DNA from: Rhodospirillaceae bacterium
GTDB taxonomy: Bacteria; Pseudomonadota; Alphaproteobacteria; Reyranellales; Reyranellaceae
Direction: 5' to 3'
DNA length: 64,000 nucleotides
Assembly (NCBI GenBank): GCA_009772935.1
Contig: WOUR01000009.1
Coordinates: forward strand, 1 to 64,000
Shown piece by piece: positions 1 to 8,462 of this stretch; position 1 is the first letter of the stretch; each line of letters starts with the position of its first letter. Under the pieces are notes generated by a model. The model saw only the letters and a list, made by a program, of their open reading frames with translations. It was not told the DNA's origin and did no database searches. The position numbers and the translations under genes were made by a program.

Positions 1-345
1 CAGCGCCAGATGGCGGCCATCGCACCCGCGCCTTCGCCCGCTGCGCCAGCGCGCAGCAGCGTGGCGGCCACTCTCGTCTTCACCGCCCGGTCGGCCGAAC
101 TTTCAGATGCGTCCAAGGTCGAACTGGATCGCCTCGCCAAGGATGTAACCGACCGAACGTTGCGGCAGGTCGAGCTGCGCAGCGTCGCCGAAAACGGTGA
201 TCCGGACAGCCGCAAGATCTCATTGGCCCGAGCGCTGGTCGTGCGAAATTACCTGATCGACAAGGGCGTTCGATCCAGGATCGAAATCGCGTCCATCGTG
301 GGCGAAGGCGGCGAGCGGGTGGAAATCCTGGTGCCCGGCACATGA
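1..345 (+). CDS. C-terminal part of an OmpA-like periplasmic protein (5' end outside window)
   Basis: The reading frame is open to the left edge, so only the last 114 codons are present; the first ATG at base 10 is probably internal. An Ala/Pro-rich linker leads into a fold that resembles the OmpA/MotB peptidoglycan-binding domain (a VxF-type opening strand, then a helix with RKISLARALVVRNYL, then a strand ending in VEILVPG). The expected charged peptidoglycan ligands are less obvious than in the MotB-like protein two genes on. It ends 33 bp before a MotA/TolQ-like gene, so a role in the same envelope complex is likely but inferred. Confidence 0.6.
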   Translation, partial: QRQMAAIAPAPSPAAPARSSVAATLVFTARSAELSDASKVELDRLAKDVTDRTLRQVELRSVAENGDPDSRKISLARALVVRNYLIDKGVRSRIEIASIVGEGGERVEILVPGT

Positions 346-378
346 TCCCGCAGGCGTCCGCAGGCATCGGGAGACTGT

Positions 379-1521
379 ATGAGTAATCCGCTTCCGTATC
401 TCATTCGCATGCTGCTCTTCCTCGCGATCGTGGCCGGCATCGCCTACCTCCTCCACCATGACCTGCTGCGCGTGTTCCTGAACACGCCGATCCTCAACAG
501 CGTCATCCTGGGGGTGCTCGCGATCGGCATCTTCTTCGTGATGCGCCAGGTCCTGTCCCTGTGGCCCGAAGTGCGCTGGCTGCGGCGCTTCCAACATCGC
601 GAGCCGGGCGCGCCTCCGCTCGAGACCGAGTCCATCGACCTGATGGCGCCGATGGCCGCCATGATGGGCGACCGCCAGGACAATTTCCGCCTGTCGCCCA
701 CGGCGACGCGGGCCATGCTCGACGGCATCGCCAGCCGGCTCGACGAGCGGCGCGAACTCAGCCGCTACATGATCGGCCTGCTGATCTTCCTCGGCCTGCT
801 CGGCACCTTCTGGGGCTTGCTCGAGACGATCGGCGCCGTCGCCGATGCCATCGTCGGCATGCAGGTCACCGGCGGCGATGCGGTGCAGATCTTCGCCAAG
901 CTGAAGCAGGGCATCGAGGGACCGCTCAAGGGCATGTCCACTGCCTTCGGCGCCTCGCTGTTCGGCCTCTCGGGCTCGCTCGTGCTGGGCTTCCTCGAAC
1001 TGCAGGCGAGCCAGGCCCAGGGCCGTTTCCACACCGAGCTCGAGGAATGGCTCGCCGGCGCCACGCGGCTCTCGAGCGGCACCCTGCAGACGGAAGGCGA
1101 GCAGGGCGTCTCGGCGTATGTCGAGGCTCTGCTGGAGCGGACCGCCGACGGTCTCGACGATCTCACACGCACGCTCCGGCGCAGCGAGGAGGGCCGCGAG
1201 CAGGCGGCCGCCGCCAACGCCGCCCTGGTCGAGCGCCTGTCGGCGCTGACCGAGAGCATGCGCTCGCAGCAGGCGCTGCTGGCGCGCCTCGCCGAGCAGT
1301 CGATCGAACTGCGCGGCGCCGTCGGGCGACTGACCGAACGCAAGCCGGAGACCGACAGCGAGGCCCTGCTGGCCCATCAGCGCAACCTAGAAGCCGGCCT
1401 TGCCCGCCTGATCGACGAAAGCGTGCGCAGCCGCACCGCGCTGGCCGACGAGCTGCGCGGCGAGTTCCGCCTGCTCGCCCGTACCATCGCCACGACGCGC
1501 AACGCGACGCCGGGCGACTGA
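379..1521 (+). CDS. MotA/TolQ/ExbB-like proton-channel subunit
   Basis: A 380-residue inner-membrane protein with four predicted membrane segments at about residues 8-26, 40-60, 131-150 and 186-210. The third holds GLLGTFWGL and the fourth holds GMSTAFGASLFGLSGS, the pattern of MotA/TolQ/ExbB channel subunits. Residues 215-370 are a long charged, probably coiled-coil cytoplasmic tail, which classical TolQ and ExbB lack. A GGGAG-like ribosome site (cgggagactgt) precedes the ATG. The next gene, 5 bp downstream, is a MotB-like protein with an intact ion-binding aspartate, so the pair is probably a stator-type proton channel acting on the envelope. No flagellar genes are nearby. Confidence 0.82.
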   Translation: MSNPLPYLIRMLLFLAIVAGIAYLLHHDLLRVFLNTPILNSVILGVLAIGIFFVMRQVLSLWPEVRWLRRFQHREPGAPPLETESIDLMAPMAAMMGDRQDNFRLSPTATRAMLDGIASRLDERRELSRYMIGLLIFLGLLGTFWGLLETIGAVADAIVGMQVTGGDAVQIFAKLKQGIEGPLKGMSTAFGASLFGLSGSLVLGFLELQASQAQGRFHTELEEWLAGATRLSSGTLQTEGEQGVSAYVEALLERTADGLDDLTRTLRRSEEGREQAAAANAALVERLSALTESMRSQQALLARLAEQSIELRGAVGRLTERKPETDSEALLAHQRNLEAGLARLIDESVRSRTALADELRGEFRLLARTIATTRNATPGD

Positions 1522-1526
1522 CCGCC

Positions 1527-2798
1527 ATGGCAGCCATATCCCGCCGTCGAGGAGGAGGAAGCGCCGACTACACCTGGCCGGGTTACGTCGACGCTCTTAC
1601 GACCCTGCTGATGGTGCTGATCTTCCTGCTGTCGCTGTTCAGTGTCGCGCAATTCACGCTGACCGACACGCTGAGTTCCCGCGACAGCGCGATCGACGCC
1701 CTGAACAAGCAGCTCGGCAGCCTGGCCAGCGTGCTGTCGCTCGAAAAAGCGGCCAACGACGGACTGAAACAGGATCTCGAGAAGCTCACCCTGCAGCTGC
1801 GCGACAACCAGGCCGAGCGGGACCGCCTGGGCGCAGACTTGGCAGCCCAGCGCAGCGCGGCCGATGCGCTGAGAAGCGAGCGCGATCGTCTCACCGCCGA
1901 TCTCTCCAGTCAGCGCAGTGCGTCGGACGCGATGAAGATCGAGCGCGACCAGCTCACCGAGCGCCTGACCTCGATGATGGCGGAGCGCGACCGGCTCGCG
2001 GCCTCGCTCGAAGCCGCCAACAAGGAAGCCACGTCCAGCGCCTCGAAGGCCGGCGACCTCCAGAAGGAGATCGAGCGTCAGCGGCTGGAACTCACGCGTC
2101 TCGCCGCCTCGCTGGCGGCCGCCAACCAGGACAAGGGCAAGCTGTTCGGCGATCTGACGGAAGAGCAGAAGCTCAGTGCCGAGCAGAAGGCCGCCGTCGT
2201 ACGGCTCACCGCCGAGCTGGCGGCTCTCAAGAACGAGTTGGCCCGCCTGAGCACCGTTCTCGACGCCGCCGACGCCAAGGCCAAGGAACAGCAGGCGCAG
2301 ATCGTCGATCTCGGCCAGAAGCTCAACCGTGCCCTCGCCAACAAGGTCGAGGAGCTGGCGCGATATCGCTCCGAATTCTTCGGCAAGCTGCGCGAGGCCC
2401 TGCGCGGCCAGCGCGACCTGCAGATCGTGGGCGACCGTTTCGTGTTCCAGTCGGAAGTGCTCTTCCCCTCCGGCTCGGCCAAGCTCCAGGAGGGTGGCGA
2501 GAAACAGCTCGCCAACGTCGCCAAGCGCCTCGTCGAAATCGCCGCCACCATCCCAAAGGACGTCAACTGGGTGCTGCAGGTGGACGGTCATACCGACAAC
2601 AAGGCAATCGCCAGCGCGCAGTACCCGTCGAACTGGGAGCTGTCCGCCGCCCGCGCCATCGCAGTGGTGAAGTTCCTCCACAGCGAAGGCATTCCGAACG
2701 ATCGCCTGGTGGCCGCCGGCTACGGCGAATACCAGCCGCTCTCGTCCACCGACCCGGCCCGCAACCGGCGCATCGAGCTCAAGCTGACCAATCGGTAG
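1527..2798 (+). CDS. MotB-like coiled-coil protein with C-terminal OmpA domain
   Basis: A 423-residue protein with one N-terminal membrane segment (about 20-46). Asp22, in WPGYVDALTTLLM, sits where MotB carries its ion-binding aspartate. Residues 50-270 form a long periplasmic coiled coil with repeated QRSA/ERDRL heptad-like units. The OmpA/MotB peptidoglycan-binding domain spans about 300-423 (VLFPSGSAKL, VDGHTDN, NWELSAARA, RNRRIELKL). The ATG at 1527 was chosen because it lies 5 bp after the channel-subunit stop; the frame is open further upstream only as a shadow. The unusually long coiled coil suggests a channel tethered far from its plug, as in non-flagellar MotAB-like complexes. Confidence 0.85.
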   Translation: MAAISRRRGGGSADYTWPGYVDALTTLLMVLIFLLSLFSVAQFTLTDTLSSRDSAIDALNKQLGSLASVLSLEKAANDGLKQDLEKLTLQLRDNQAERDRLGADLAAQRSAADALRSERDRLTADLSSQRSASDAMKIERDQLTERLTSMMAERDRLAASLEAANKEATSSASKAGDLQKEIERQRLELTRLAASLAAANQDKGKLFGDLTEEQKLSAEQKAAVVRLTAELAALKNELARLSTVLDAADAKAKEQQAQIVDLGQKLNRALANKVEELARYRSEFFGKLREALRGQRDLQIVGDRFVFQSEVLFPSGSAKLQEGGEKQLANVAKRLVEIAATIPKDVNWVLQVDGHTDNKAIASAQYPSNWELSAARAIAVVKFLHSEGIPNDRLVAAGYGEYQPLSSTDPARNRRIELKLTNR

Positions 2799-2809
2799 GC
2801 AGCCTCATT

Positions 2810-2882
2810 GGAGGGCGCCACTCCAGTGGCGCTCGGGCTTCGCGCTGGGGCGGTCATGGGCGCAACTGGAGTGGCGCGCTCC
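2810..2882. repeat. Imperfect inverted repeat with 18-bp arms
   Basis: The arms at 2810-2827 and 2865-2882 are complementary at 17 of 18 positions and flank a 37-bp GC-rich spacer. The structure lies between the convergent MotB-like and DUF1489 genes, so it could fold as a hairpin and end transcription, although there is no T-tract. Seventeen bases of the right arm (CTGGAGTGGCGCGCTCC) recur exactly at 52993-53009, which points to a dispersed repeat family rather than a plain terminator. Confidence 0.6.
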
Positions 2883-2886
2883 ATGG

Positions 2887-3315
2887 CTACAACAATCCAA
2901 GTCTCCTGAGCTCCGCCGCCATTTCGACCGGCATGTCGGCGCTGTCGCCGCTCGACAGGTCAGGTGGCGCACGCTCGGGTTCGAGGTAGCGCCAGCCCTG
3001 GAAAGGCTTGCAGGCGCGCGGCGCGGTCTCAATCAGGGGGCGCTTGAGCTTGATGCGACAGAACTTCTTGCCACTCTCCTCGTCGAAATCCTCCTCGAAG
3101 CCGACCAGCTCCTGGCGGCAGCGGATGACGCCGCGCACCACCCAGTAGAGCGAGCCCCCCAGGAGATCCTCGGCCCGTCGCGGCGAGTTGCGCGTATAGA
3201 CCCAATGCGGCGAGCGTGCCGACTGCCCTCGCTCCCGGCGACGCGCAGCCTGGACCTTCTTCATGTGGGCGAGATCGTCGACGCCGACCGCGAGCTTGAT
3301 GAGATGCAACGCCAT
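2887..3315 (-). CDS. DUF1489 family protein
   Basis: A 142-residue soluble protein recognised as DUF1489, a family largely confined to Alphaproteobacteria whose function is unknown. Typical elements visible are the start HLIKLAVGVDDL, the stretch PHWVYTRNSPRRAEDLLGGSLYWV and the segment IRCRQELVGF. It carries no signal peptide or membrane segment. It converges with the MotB-like gene and is divergent from the alpha-2-macroglobulin gene. Confidence 0.85.
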   Translation of the reverse strand: MALHLIKLAVGVDDLAHMKKVQAARRRERGQSARSPHWVYTRNSPRRAEDLLGGSLYWVVRGVIRCRQELVGFEEDFDEESGKKFCRIKLKRPLIETAPRACKPFQGWRYLEPERAPPDLSSGDSADMPVEMAAELRRLGLL

Positions 3316-3476
3316 CGCCTGCGATTAGTACGTGACCGGTCCCCTGCTCAAGCGCCGCCTATCCACAGCGTGACCTTCCCGCCACAGGCTGCGAGAATTG
3401 CAGTCTGGACTTCGTGCTCCACATTGTCTGCACAATCCGCGCTCTATTGTCGGGTCGCTGTTTGCGGGGAATTCTC
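3316..3476. promoter_or_regulatory. Divergent intergenic region upstream of alpha-2-macroglobulin gene
   Basis: These 161 bp separate the DUF1489 gene (minus) from the alpha-2-macroglobulin gene (plus) and must hold promoters for both. A small inverted repeat ATTGT-CTGC-ACAAT lies at 3423-3436. The box TTGTCT at 3424 and TATTGT at 3445 are only 15 bp apart, so they are a weak candidate promoter. A purine-rich ribosome site (gcgggga) precedes the ATG at 3477. Confidence 0.35.
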
Positions 3477-6400
3477 ATGAATAAGTCGACGCTGGCTGCC
3501 TTGGTTGTGGCCCTCATGCTGGGCTCCGGCATTGCGGGTTATCTGATCGGGAGGCCGGGCGATTCCGTCGACCGCCCCGTGGCGGCGCCCGCGACGACCA
3601 CGACGCCTCAGGCCTCAGCTACCGCCACCCCGCCCCCGGCTTCGAACCTGCCGCGGCCCCAGACGGCTCAGTCGGCCGCCCCGGCGCCGATCGCCCAGCC
3701 TCCGGCCTCCCCCTCCGATCCCTTCTCCTTCCGTCGTGTCGCCGTCGATTCCAGCCGCAGCGAGGCGGAGGCCTGCCTCGCCTTCAACAAGCCGCTCGCC
3801 ACCGGTGACGTCAAGTACGGCGACTTCATCCGTATCGAACCCGAAGCGAAGACCGCGCTGCGCACCGTCGACGACCGGCTGTGCATCGCCGGCCTCACCT
3901 ATGGCCAGGATTATTCGGTGAAGTTGCTGGCGGGCCTTCCGGGGCGCGACGGCGAGAAGCTGCGCGACGAGCAGAGCGTGAGCGTGGCGCTTGGCGCCCG
4001 TCCCGCCGTCGTGAACCTGCCCGGCAAGGGCTTCATCCTGCCGCGCGGCAGCGCCGCCGGCCTGCCCGTGACGACCATCAACGTCTCCAAGGTCGGCATC
4101 TCGGTCTATCGCGTGAACGAGCGCGGCATCGACCGCTTCTCCGCCGACCGATACTACGATGTCGCTTTCCCCGGCTCCGAGCCGATCACCGAACCCTGGT
4201 CGCTGCGCAGCTGGCTGAACGGCAGCAACGGCGCCGAGCAGTGGAGCGGGACGATGGACGTGCGTAGCGTGCCCAACCAGGCCGTCGTCACCGCCTTCCC
4301 GATCCGCGAAACCATCCAGGACTGGAAGCCCGGCGCCTATTTCGTCGTGGTGTGGAATGCCGCCAAGCCGCCGCCCCGCGACTATGACGACGACGAGTTG
4401 AACAGCGGCGGCGCGGCCGGTCTGTGGGTGATCGACACCGACATCGGCCTCACCTCCTTCAGCGGCGACGACGGGCTGAACGTCTTCGCGCGCTCCTTGC
4501 AGACCGCGCAGCCGCTGGCCGGCATCGAGGTCACCGTCCTGTCGCGCGGCAACGAGCCGATCGGCAAGATGGTCACCGGCGCCGACGGGCGCGCCTCCTT
4601 CGCGGCCGGCCTGCTCAAGGGCACCGGCGCGGCCGAACCGGTCGCCGTCATGGCGCAGGATCCGGCGAAGAAGGAATTCTCGCGCCTCGAACTCACCAAG
4701 TCGGCCTTTGACCTGTCCGACCGCGGCGTCGACGGCCGGCCGCAGCCCGGCCCTGTCGATGCCTTCCTATACACCGAGCGCGGCATCTATCGCCCCGGCG
4801 AGTCCGTTCAGCTCATGGCGCTGATGCGCGACGACGCGGCCAATGCGCTCTCCAACCTGCCCGTCACTCTGATCGTCAAGCGACCGGATGGCAGCGAGTT
4901 CACGCGCTTCACCCACAGTCTTCAGGGTCCGGGCGCCATCGCCCAGGCGATCGACCTGCCGAAGTCCTCGCGGCGCGGCCGCTGGTCGGTCGCTGCCTAC
5001 ATCGACCCCAAGGGCGCGCCGGTCGGCCGCGTGGAATTCTCGGTCGAGGATTTCGTGCCCGAGAAACTCAAGGTCGAGCTCACGCCCGACGAGCCGATCA
5101 TCCGCCCCGGCAGCGTGAACCGCTTCCTGCTGTCGGCCGACTTCCTCTACGGCGCACCGGCCTCCAATCTTACCGTCGAAGGCGACATGCGCATCACCGT
5201 CGACGACGCGCCGTTCCCCGCCTTTGCCAAATACCGGTTCGGACCGGAGGACGATCGCGAGAAGTTCGAGCCGCCTTTCATCGAACTGAAGGGCGAGAAC
5301 ACCGACCAGGCGGGCAAGTCGAGCCTCGAATGGGCGGGCGACCTCGCCAAGGAAACCGTCCTGCCGCTGCGGGCCCAGATCCAGGCCCGCGTCTTCGAGC
5401 CAGGTGGCGGCCGTGCCACCAAGACCGAAAAGGTCATGCCCGTACGCACCCGCGACACCTATCTCGGTGTCCGCCCAACCTTCGAGGGCCGCTATTCCCG
5501 TGAAGGCGTCGACACCGAGTTCGACGTCGTCGCGCTCGACGCGGCCGGCACCCAAATAGCGCGTCCCACGGTCGAGTACCGGATCGAACGCATCACCAAC
5601 GTCTATCAATGGTATCAGGTCGATGGCCGTTGGCGCTGGCAGTCGGTCACCAACACCCGACTGATCACGGCTGACAAGGTGACCCTGAAGGCCGACACGC
5701 CGACCCGCCTCTCGCAGCGGCTGGACTGGGGCCAACACAGGCTCACTGTCATCGACAACGACAAGAACACCTCGACCAGCCTCACCTTCTACGTGGGCTG
5801 GTACGGCGGCACAGGGACCGAGGAGGCGCCTGATACGCTGCGAGTCGCCAGCGACAAGCCCAACTACGCGCCGGGCGAGACGGCCCGGCTGCGCATCGAA
5901 GCGCCGTTCGCCGGCGAGGCGCTGATCGCCATCGCGACCGACCGAATCGTCTCCACCCAGTCGGTCCAGCTGCCGGCCGGCGGCGCGACGGTCGAGATTC
6001 CGGTGAAGGGCGAATGGGGTGCCGGCGCCTACGCGCTGGTGACTGGCTGGCGGCCTCTGGCGGCGCCGGCCGAACGCACGCCCACGCGCGCCATCGGTGC
6101 GACGTGGCTCGGCCTTACCCCGGCCCTGCGCACGCTCGGCCTCCAGATCGGCACGCCGGAGAAGATAACGCCCCGCCAGCGCATCGAGGTGCCGGTGAAG
6201 GTGTCCAACCTGCAGGCCGGCCAGGAAGCCTACGTCACCCTGGCCGCGGTCGACGAAGGCATCCTGCAGCTCACCCGCTACAAGACGCCCAATCCGGCCG
6301 ACCACTATTTCGGCAAGCGTCGCCTCGGCGTTTCGATGCGCGACGATTATGGCCGCCTGCTCGACACGCGCGCCGACGAACTGGGCCGCATCCGGGCCGG

Positions 6401-8456
6401 CGGCGACGCCGGCGAGATCGGCGGCCTCGACATCGTGCCCACACGCACCGTCTCGCTGTTCAGCGGTCCGGTGAAGCTCGACGACAAGGGCGAAGCCAGG
6501 ATCGCCTTCGACATCCCAGACTTCATCGGCCAGCTCCGACTGATGGCGGTGGCCTACGACAAGAGCCGCGTCGGCTCGGGCGAGCAGCGCCTGTTCGTGC
6601 GCGACGCGGTCACGGCCGACGTCGTGCTGCCGCGCTTCCTCGCGCCGAAGGATCTCGGGCGGGTGGCGCTGTCGCTGCACAATGTCGACGGACAGGCGGG
6701 CGACTATCGCGTGACTCTCACCGCCGCCGGTTCGGTCTCGCTCGAGCGGCCGGTGTCCGAGACCAAGCGTCTCACCGCCAATCAGCGCGAGCTCTTGACC
6801 TGGCCGCTGCGGGCCGGCGAGGCCGGCTTCGGCAAGGTGACGGTCGCCGTCCAGGGACCGGGCAACTTCGCCGTGCAGCGCGAATGGGACATCCAGGTGC
6901 GGCCGGCGCAGACGCCCAGCGCCGTCGACACGGTGGCGCGCCTTGCGCCCGGCAACGAGGCCACGGTCGATCGCAACGTGATCGCCGCCTTCGCGCCGGG
7001 GACCGCGCAGGTCAGCGCCTCGCTGACCCGCATTCCCGGGATCGACGTCGCGGGCCTGCTGCGCCAGCTCGACAAGTATCCGTTCGGCTGCATCGAGCAG
7101 ACGACCAGCCGTGCGATGCCGCTGCTCTACTACAACGACGTCGCCCTGCTGGGATACGGCCCGACCGATCCGCGGATCAACGAGCGCGTGCAGGATGCCG
7201 TCTATCGCGTCGTCGACATGCAGCTGCCGGACGGGTCGTTCGGCATGTGGGGTCCCTTCTCCACGCCCGCGGCGGAATGGTTGCAGACCTACGTGCTCGA
7301 CTTCCTGGTCCGCGCGAATCAGCAGCAGATGGTGGTGCCCTCGGCGTCGCTACAGCGGGCGCTGGGCTGGCTCAACAAGACCGCCGACAAGCTCTCACCC
7401 AACGCCCAGGCCTATGCCTGGTACGTGCTGGCGAAGTCGGGCTATGCCGATCCCGGCCGCATCCGCTACTTCCAGGACACGAAGGCGGGCGAGATGAAGG
7501 GCGGCATCGCCTGGGCCATGCTGGCCGCGGCGCTGAACCAGGTGGGCGAACCGGGCCGCGGTCGCCTCGCCTTCGCGACGGCGCGCCAGCGCGTCGACGA
7601 GCGCGATCCGTCCGACTATTACGGCTCGCCGCTGCGCAACCGCGCCGCCCTCGTCACGCTCGCCGTCGAAGCGGGCGGTCGCGAAGCCCTGACGGAAGTG
7701 ACCAGCCTGGTCGGTGAACGGCTGGCGGCCTCGATCGGGCTCACCACGACACAGGAACAGGCGTGGCTGGTGATGGCCGCGCGCGCGATGAGCGGCAGCG
7801 CCCAGCTCGCCTATTCCGTCGACGGCCAGCAGCGCCAGGCTGCTGCCGAACCCGTGACGTTCAACCCGGACGCGGCATCCCTCGCCCGCGGCCTGAAGCT
7901 GCGCAACGACACCGACCGTCCGATCTGGATGCAGGTGACGGCGCGCGGCGTGCCGGTCGATCCGCAACCCGCAGCGACCGCCGGGATCAGCGTCGAGCGC
8001 GAGTTCCTGAAATTCGACGGCGAGCCCAGTTCGCTGGGCCACGTGGTCCAGAACGAGCGCTTCATCGTCTCGATCTCCGGGCGCAACCTGGAAGGCGGCT
8101 ACCATGAGGTGGCGCTGCTCGACCTGCTGCCCGCGGGTTTCGAGATCGAGGCGGTGCTGAACGACGAGACGGCGAAATCCTTCCCGTTCCTGGCCGGCCT
8201 CACCGAGACCCGCATTGCCGAGGCGCGCGACGACCGGTTCTTCGCGTCGTTCAACATGGGCACGCGGCCTTACCAGACTTGGTGGGATTCCTCGGCGAAG
8301 AACCCGAACTCCTATCACGTCGCCTATATCGTGCGCGCCGTGACACCCGGCACCTATGCCGTCCCGGCGACGAACGTCTCCGACATGTACGCGCCGCGCG
8401 TCTACGGCCGGACCGCGATGCGCACGCTGACGATCGTTCCGGCGGGAACGAAGTAG
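3477..8456 (+). CDS. Bacterial alpha-2-macroglobulin with thioester motif (YfhM-like)
   Basis: A 1659-residue periplasmic protease trap, close to the roughly 1650 residues of E. coli YfhM. The N-terminus has one hydrophobic segment (about 6-25) ending in GYLIG with no lipobox cysteine, so it is probably membrane-anchored rather than a lipoprotein. A Pro/Ala-rich linker follows, then macroglobulin-type beta domains. The thioester motif CIEQ is present at residues 1205-1208 within the alpha-helical thioester domain (FGCIEQTTSRAMPLLYYND). ATG 3477 was chosen over an in-frame ATG at 3414 because only it gives a clean signal anchor and has a ribosome site. The next gene, 6 bp on, is PBP1C, the standard partner. 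Confidence 0.93.
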   Translation: MNKSTLAALVVALMLGSGIAGYLIGRPGDSVDRPVAAPATTTTPQASATATPPPASNLPRPQTAQSAAPAPIAQPPASPSDPFSFRRVAVDSSRSEAEACLAFNKPLATGDVKYGDFIRIEPEAKTALRTVDDRLCIAGLTYGQDYSVKLLAGLPGRDGEKLRDEQSVSVALGARPAVVNLPGKGFILPRGSAAGLPVTTINVSKVGISVYRVNERGIDRFSADRYYDVAFPGSEPITEPWSLRSWLNGSNGAEQWSGTMDVRSVPNQAVVTAFPIRETIQDWKPGAYFVVVWNAAKPPPRDYDDDELNSGGAAGLWVIDTDIGLTSFSGDDGLNVFARSLQTAQPLAGIEVTVLSRGNEPIGKMVTGADGRASFAAGLLKGTGAAEPVAVMAQDPAKKEFSRLELTKSAFDLSDRGVDGRPQPGPVDAFLYTERGIYRPGESVQLMALMRDDAANALSNLPVTLIVKRPDGSEFTRFTHSLQGPGAIAQAIDLPKSSRRGRWSVAAYIDPKGAPVGRVEFSVEDFVPEKLKVELTPDEPIIRPGSVNRFLLSADFLYGAPASNLTVEGDMRITVDDAPFPAFAKYRFGPEDDREKFEPPFIELKGENTDQAGKSSLEWAGDLAKETVLPLRAQIQARVFEPGGGRATKTEKVMPVRTRDTYLGVRPTFEGRYSREGVDTEFDVVALDAAGTQIARPTVEYRIERITNVYQWYQVDGRWRWQSVTNTRLITADKVTLKADTPTRLSQRLDWGQHRLTVIDNDKNTSTSLTFYVGWYGGTGTEEAPDTLRVASDKPNYAPGETARLRIEAPFAGEALIAIATDRIVSTQSVQLPAGGATVEIPVKGEWGAGAYALVTGWRPLAAPAERTPTRAIGATWLGLTPALRTLGLQIGTPEKITPRQRIEVPVKVSNLQAGQEAYVTLAAVDEGILQLTRYKTPNPADHYFGKRRLGVSMRDDYGRLLDTRADELGRIRAGGDAGEIGGLDIVPTRTVSLFSGPVKLDDKGEARIAFDIPDFIGQLRLMAVAYDKSRVGSGEQRLFVRDAVTADVVLPRFLAPKDLGRVALSLHNVDGQAGDYRVTLTAAGSVSLERPVSETKRLTANQRELLTWPLRAGEAGFGKVTVAVQGPGNFAVQREWDIQVRPAQTPSAVDTVARLAPGNEATVDRNVIAAFAPGTAQVSASLTRIPGIDVAGLLRQLDKYPFGCIEQTTSRAMPLLYYNDVALLGYGPTDPRINERVQDAVYRVVDMQLPDGSFGMWGPFSTPAAEWLQTYVLDFLVRANQQQMVVPSASLQRALGWLNKTADKLSPNAQAYAWYVLAKSGYADPGRIRYFQDTKAGEMKGGIAWAMLAAALNQVGEPGRGRLAFATARQRVDERDPSDYYGSPLRNRAALVTLAVEAGGREALTEVTSLVGERLAASIGLTTTQEQAWLVMAARAMSGSAQLAYSVDGQQRQAAAEPVTFNPDAASLARGLKLRNDTDRPIWMQVTARGVPVDPQPAATAGISVEREFLKFDGEPSSLGHVVQNERFIVSISGRNLEGGYHEVALLDLLPAGFEIEAVLNDETAKSFPFLAGLTETRIAEARDDRFFASFNMGTRPYQTWWDSSAKNPNSYHVAYIVRAVTPGTYAVPATNVSDMYAPRVYGRTAMRTLTIVPAGTK

Positions 8457-8462
8457 CCAACC

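Noticed and set aside
1377..2681. Long open reading frame on the minus strand opposite the MotB-like gene
   Set aside because: It mirrors a strongly supported gene in a GC-rich genome, has no recognisable domain and low-complexity composition; similar antisense frames occur opposite most genes here.
379..2798. Zorya anti-phage system (ZorA/ZorB)
   Set aside because: The channel and OmpA-type partners resemble ZorAB, but no ZorC, ZorD or ZorE-like genes follow; the next gene is DUF1489.
4767..6680. 637-codon antisense frame within the alpha-2-macroglobulin gene
   Set aside because: Composition is dominated by Arg/Gly/Ala/His shadow residues and the sense strand encodes a well-matched family protein with an intact thioester.
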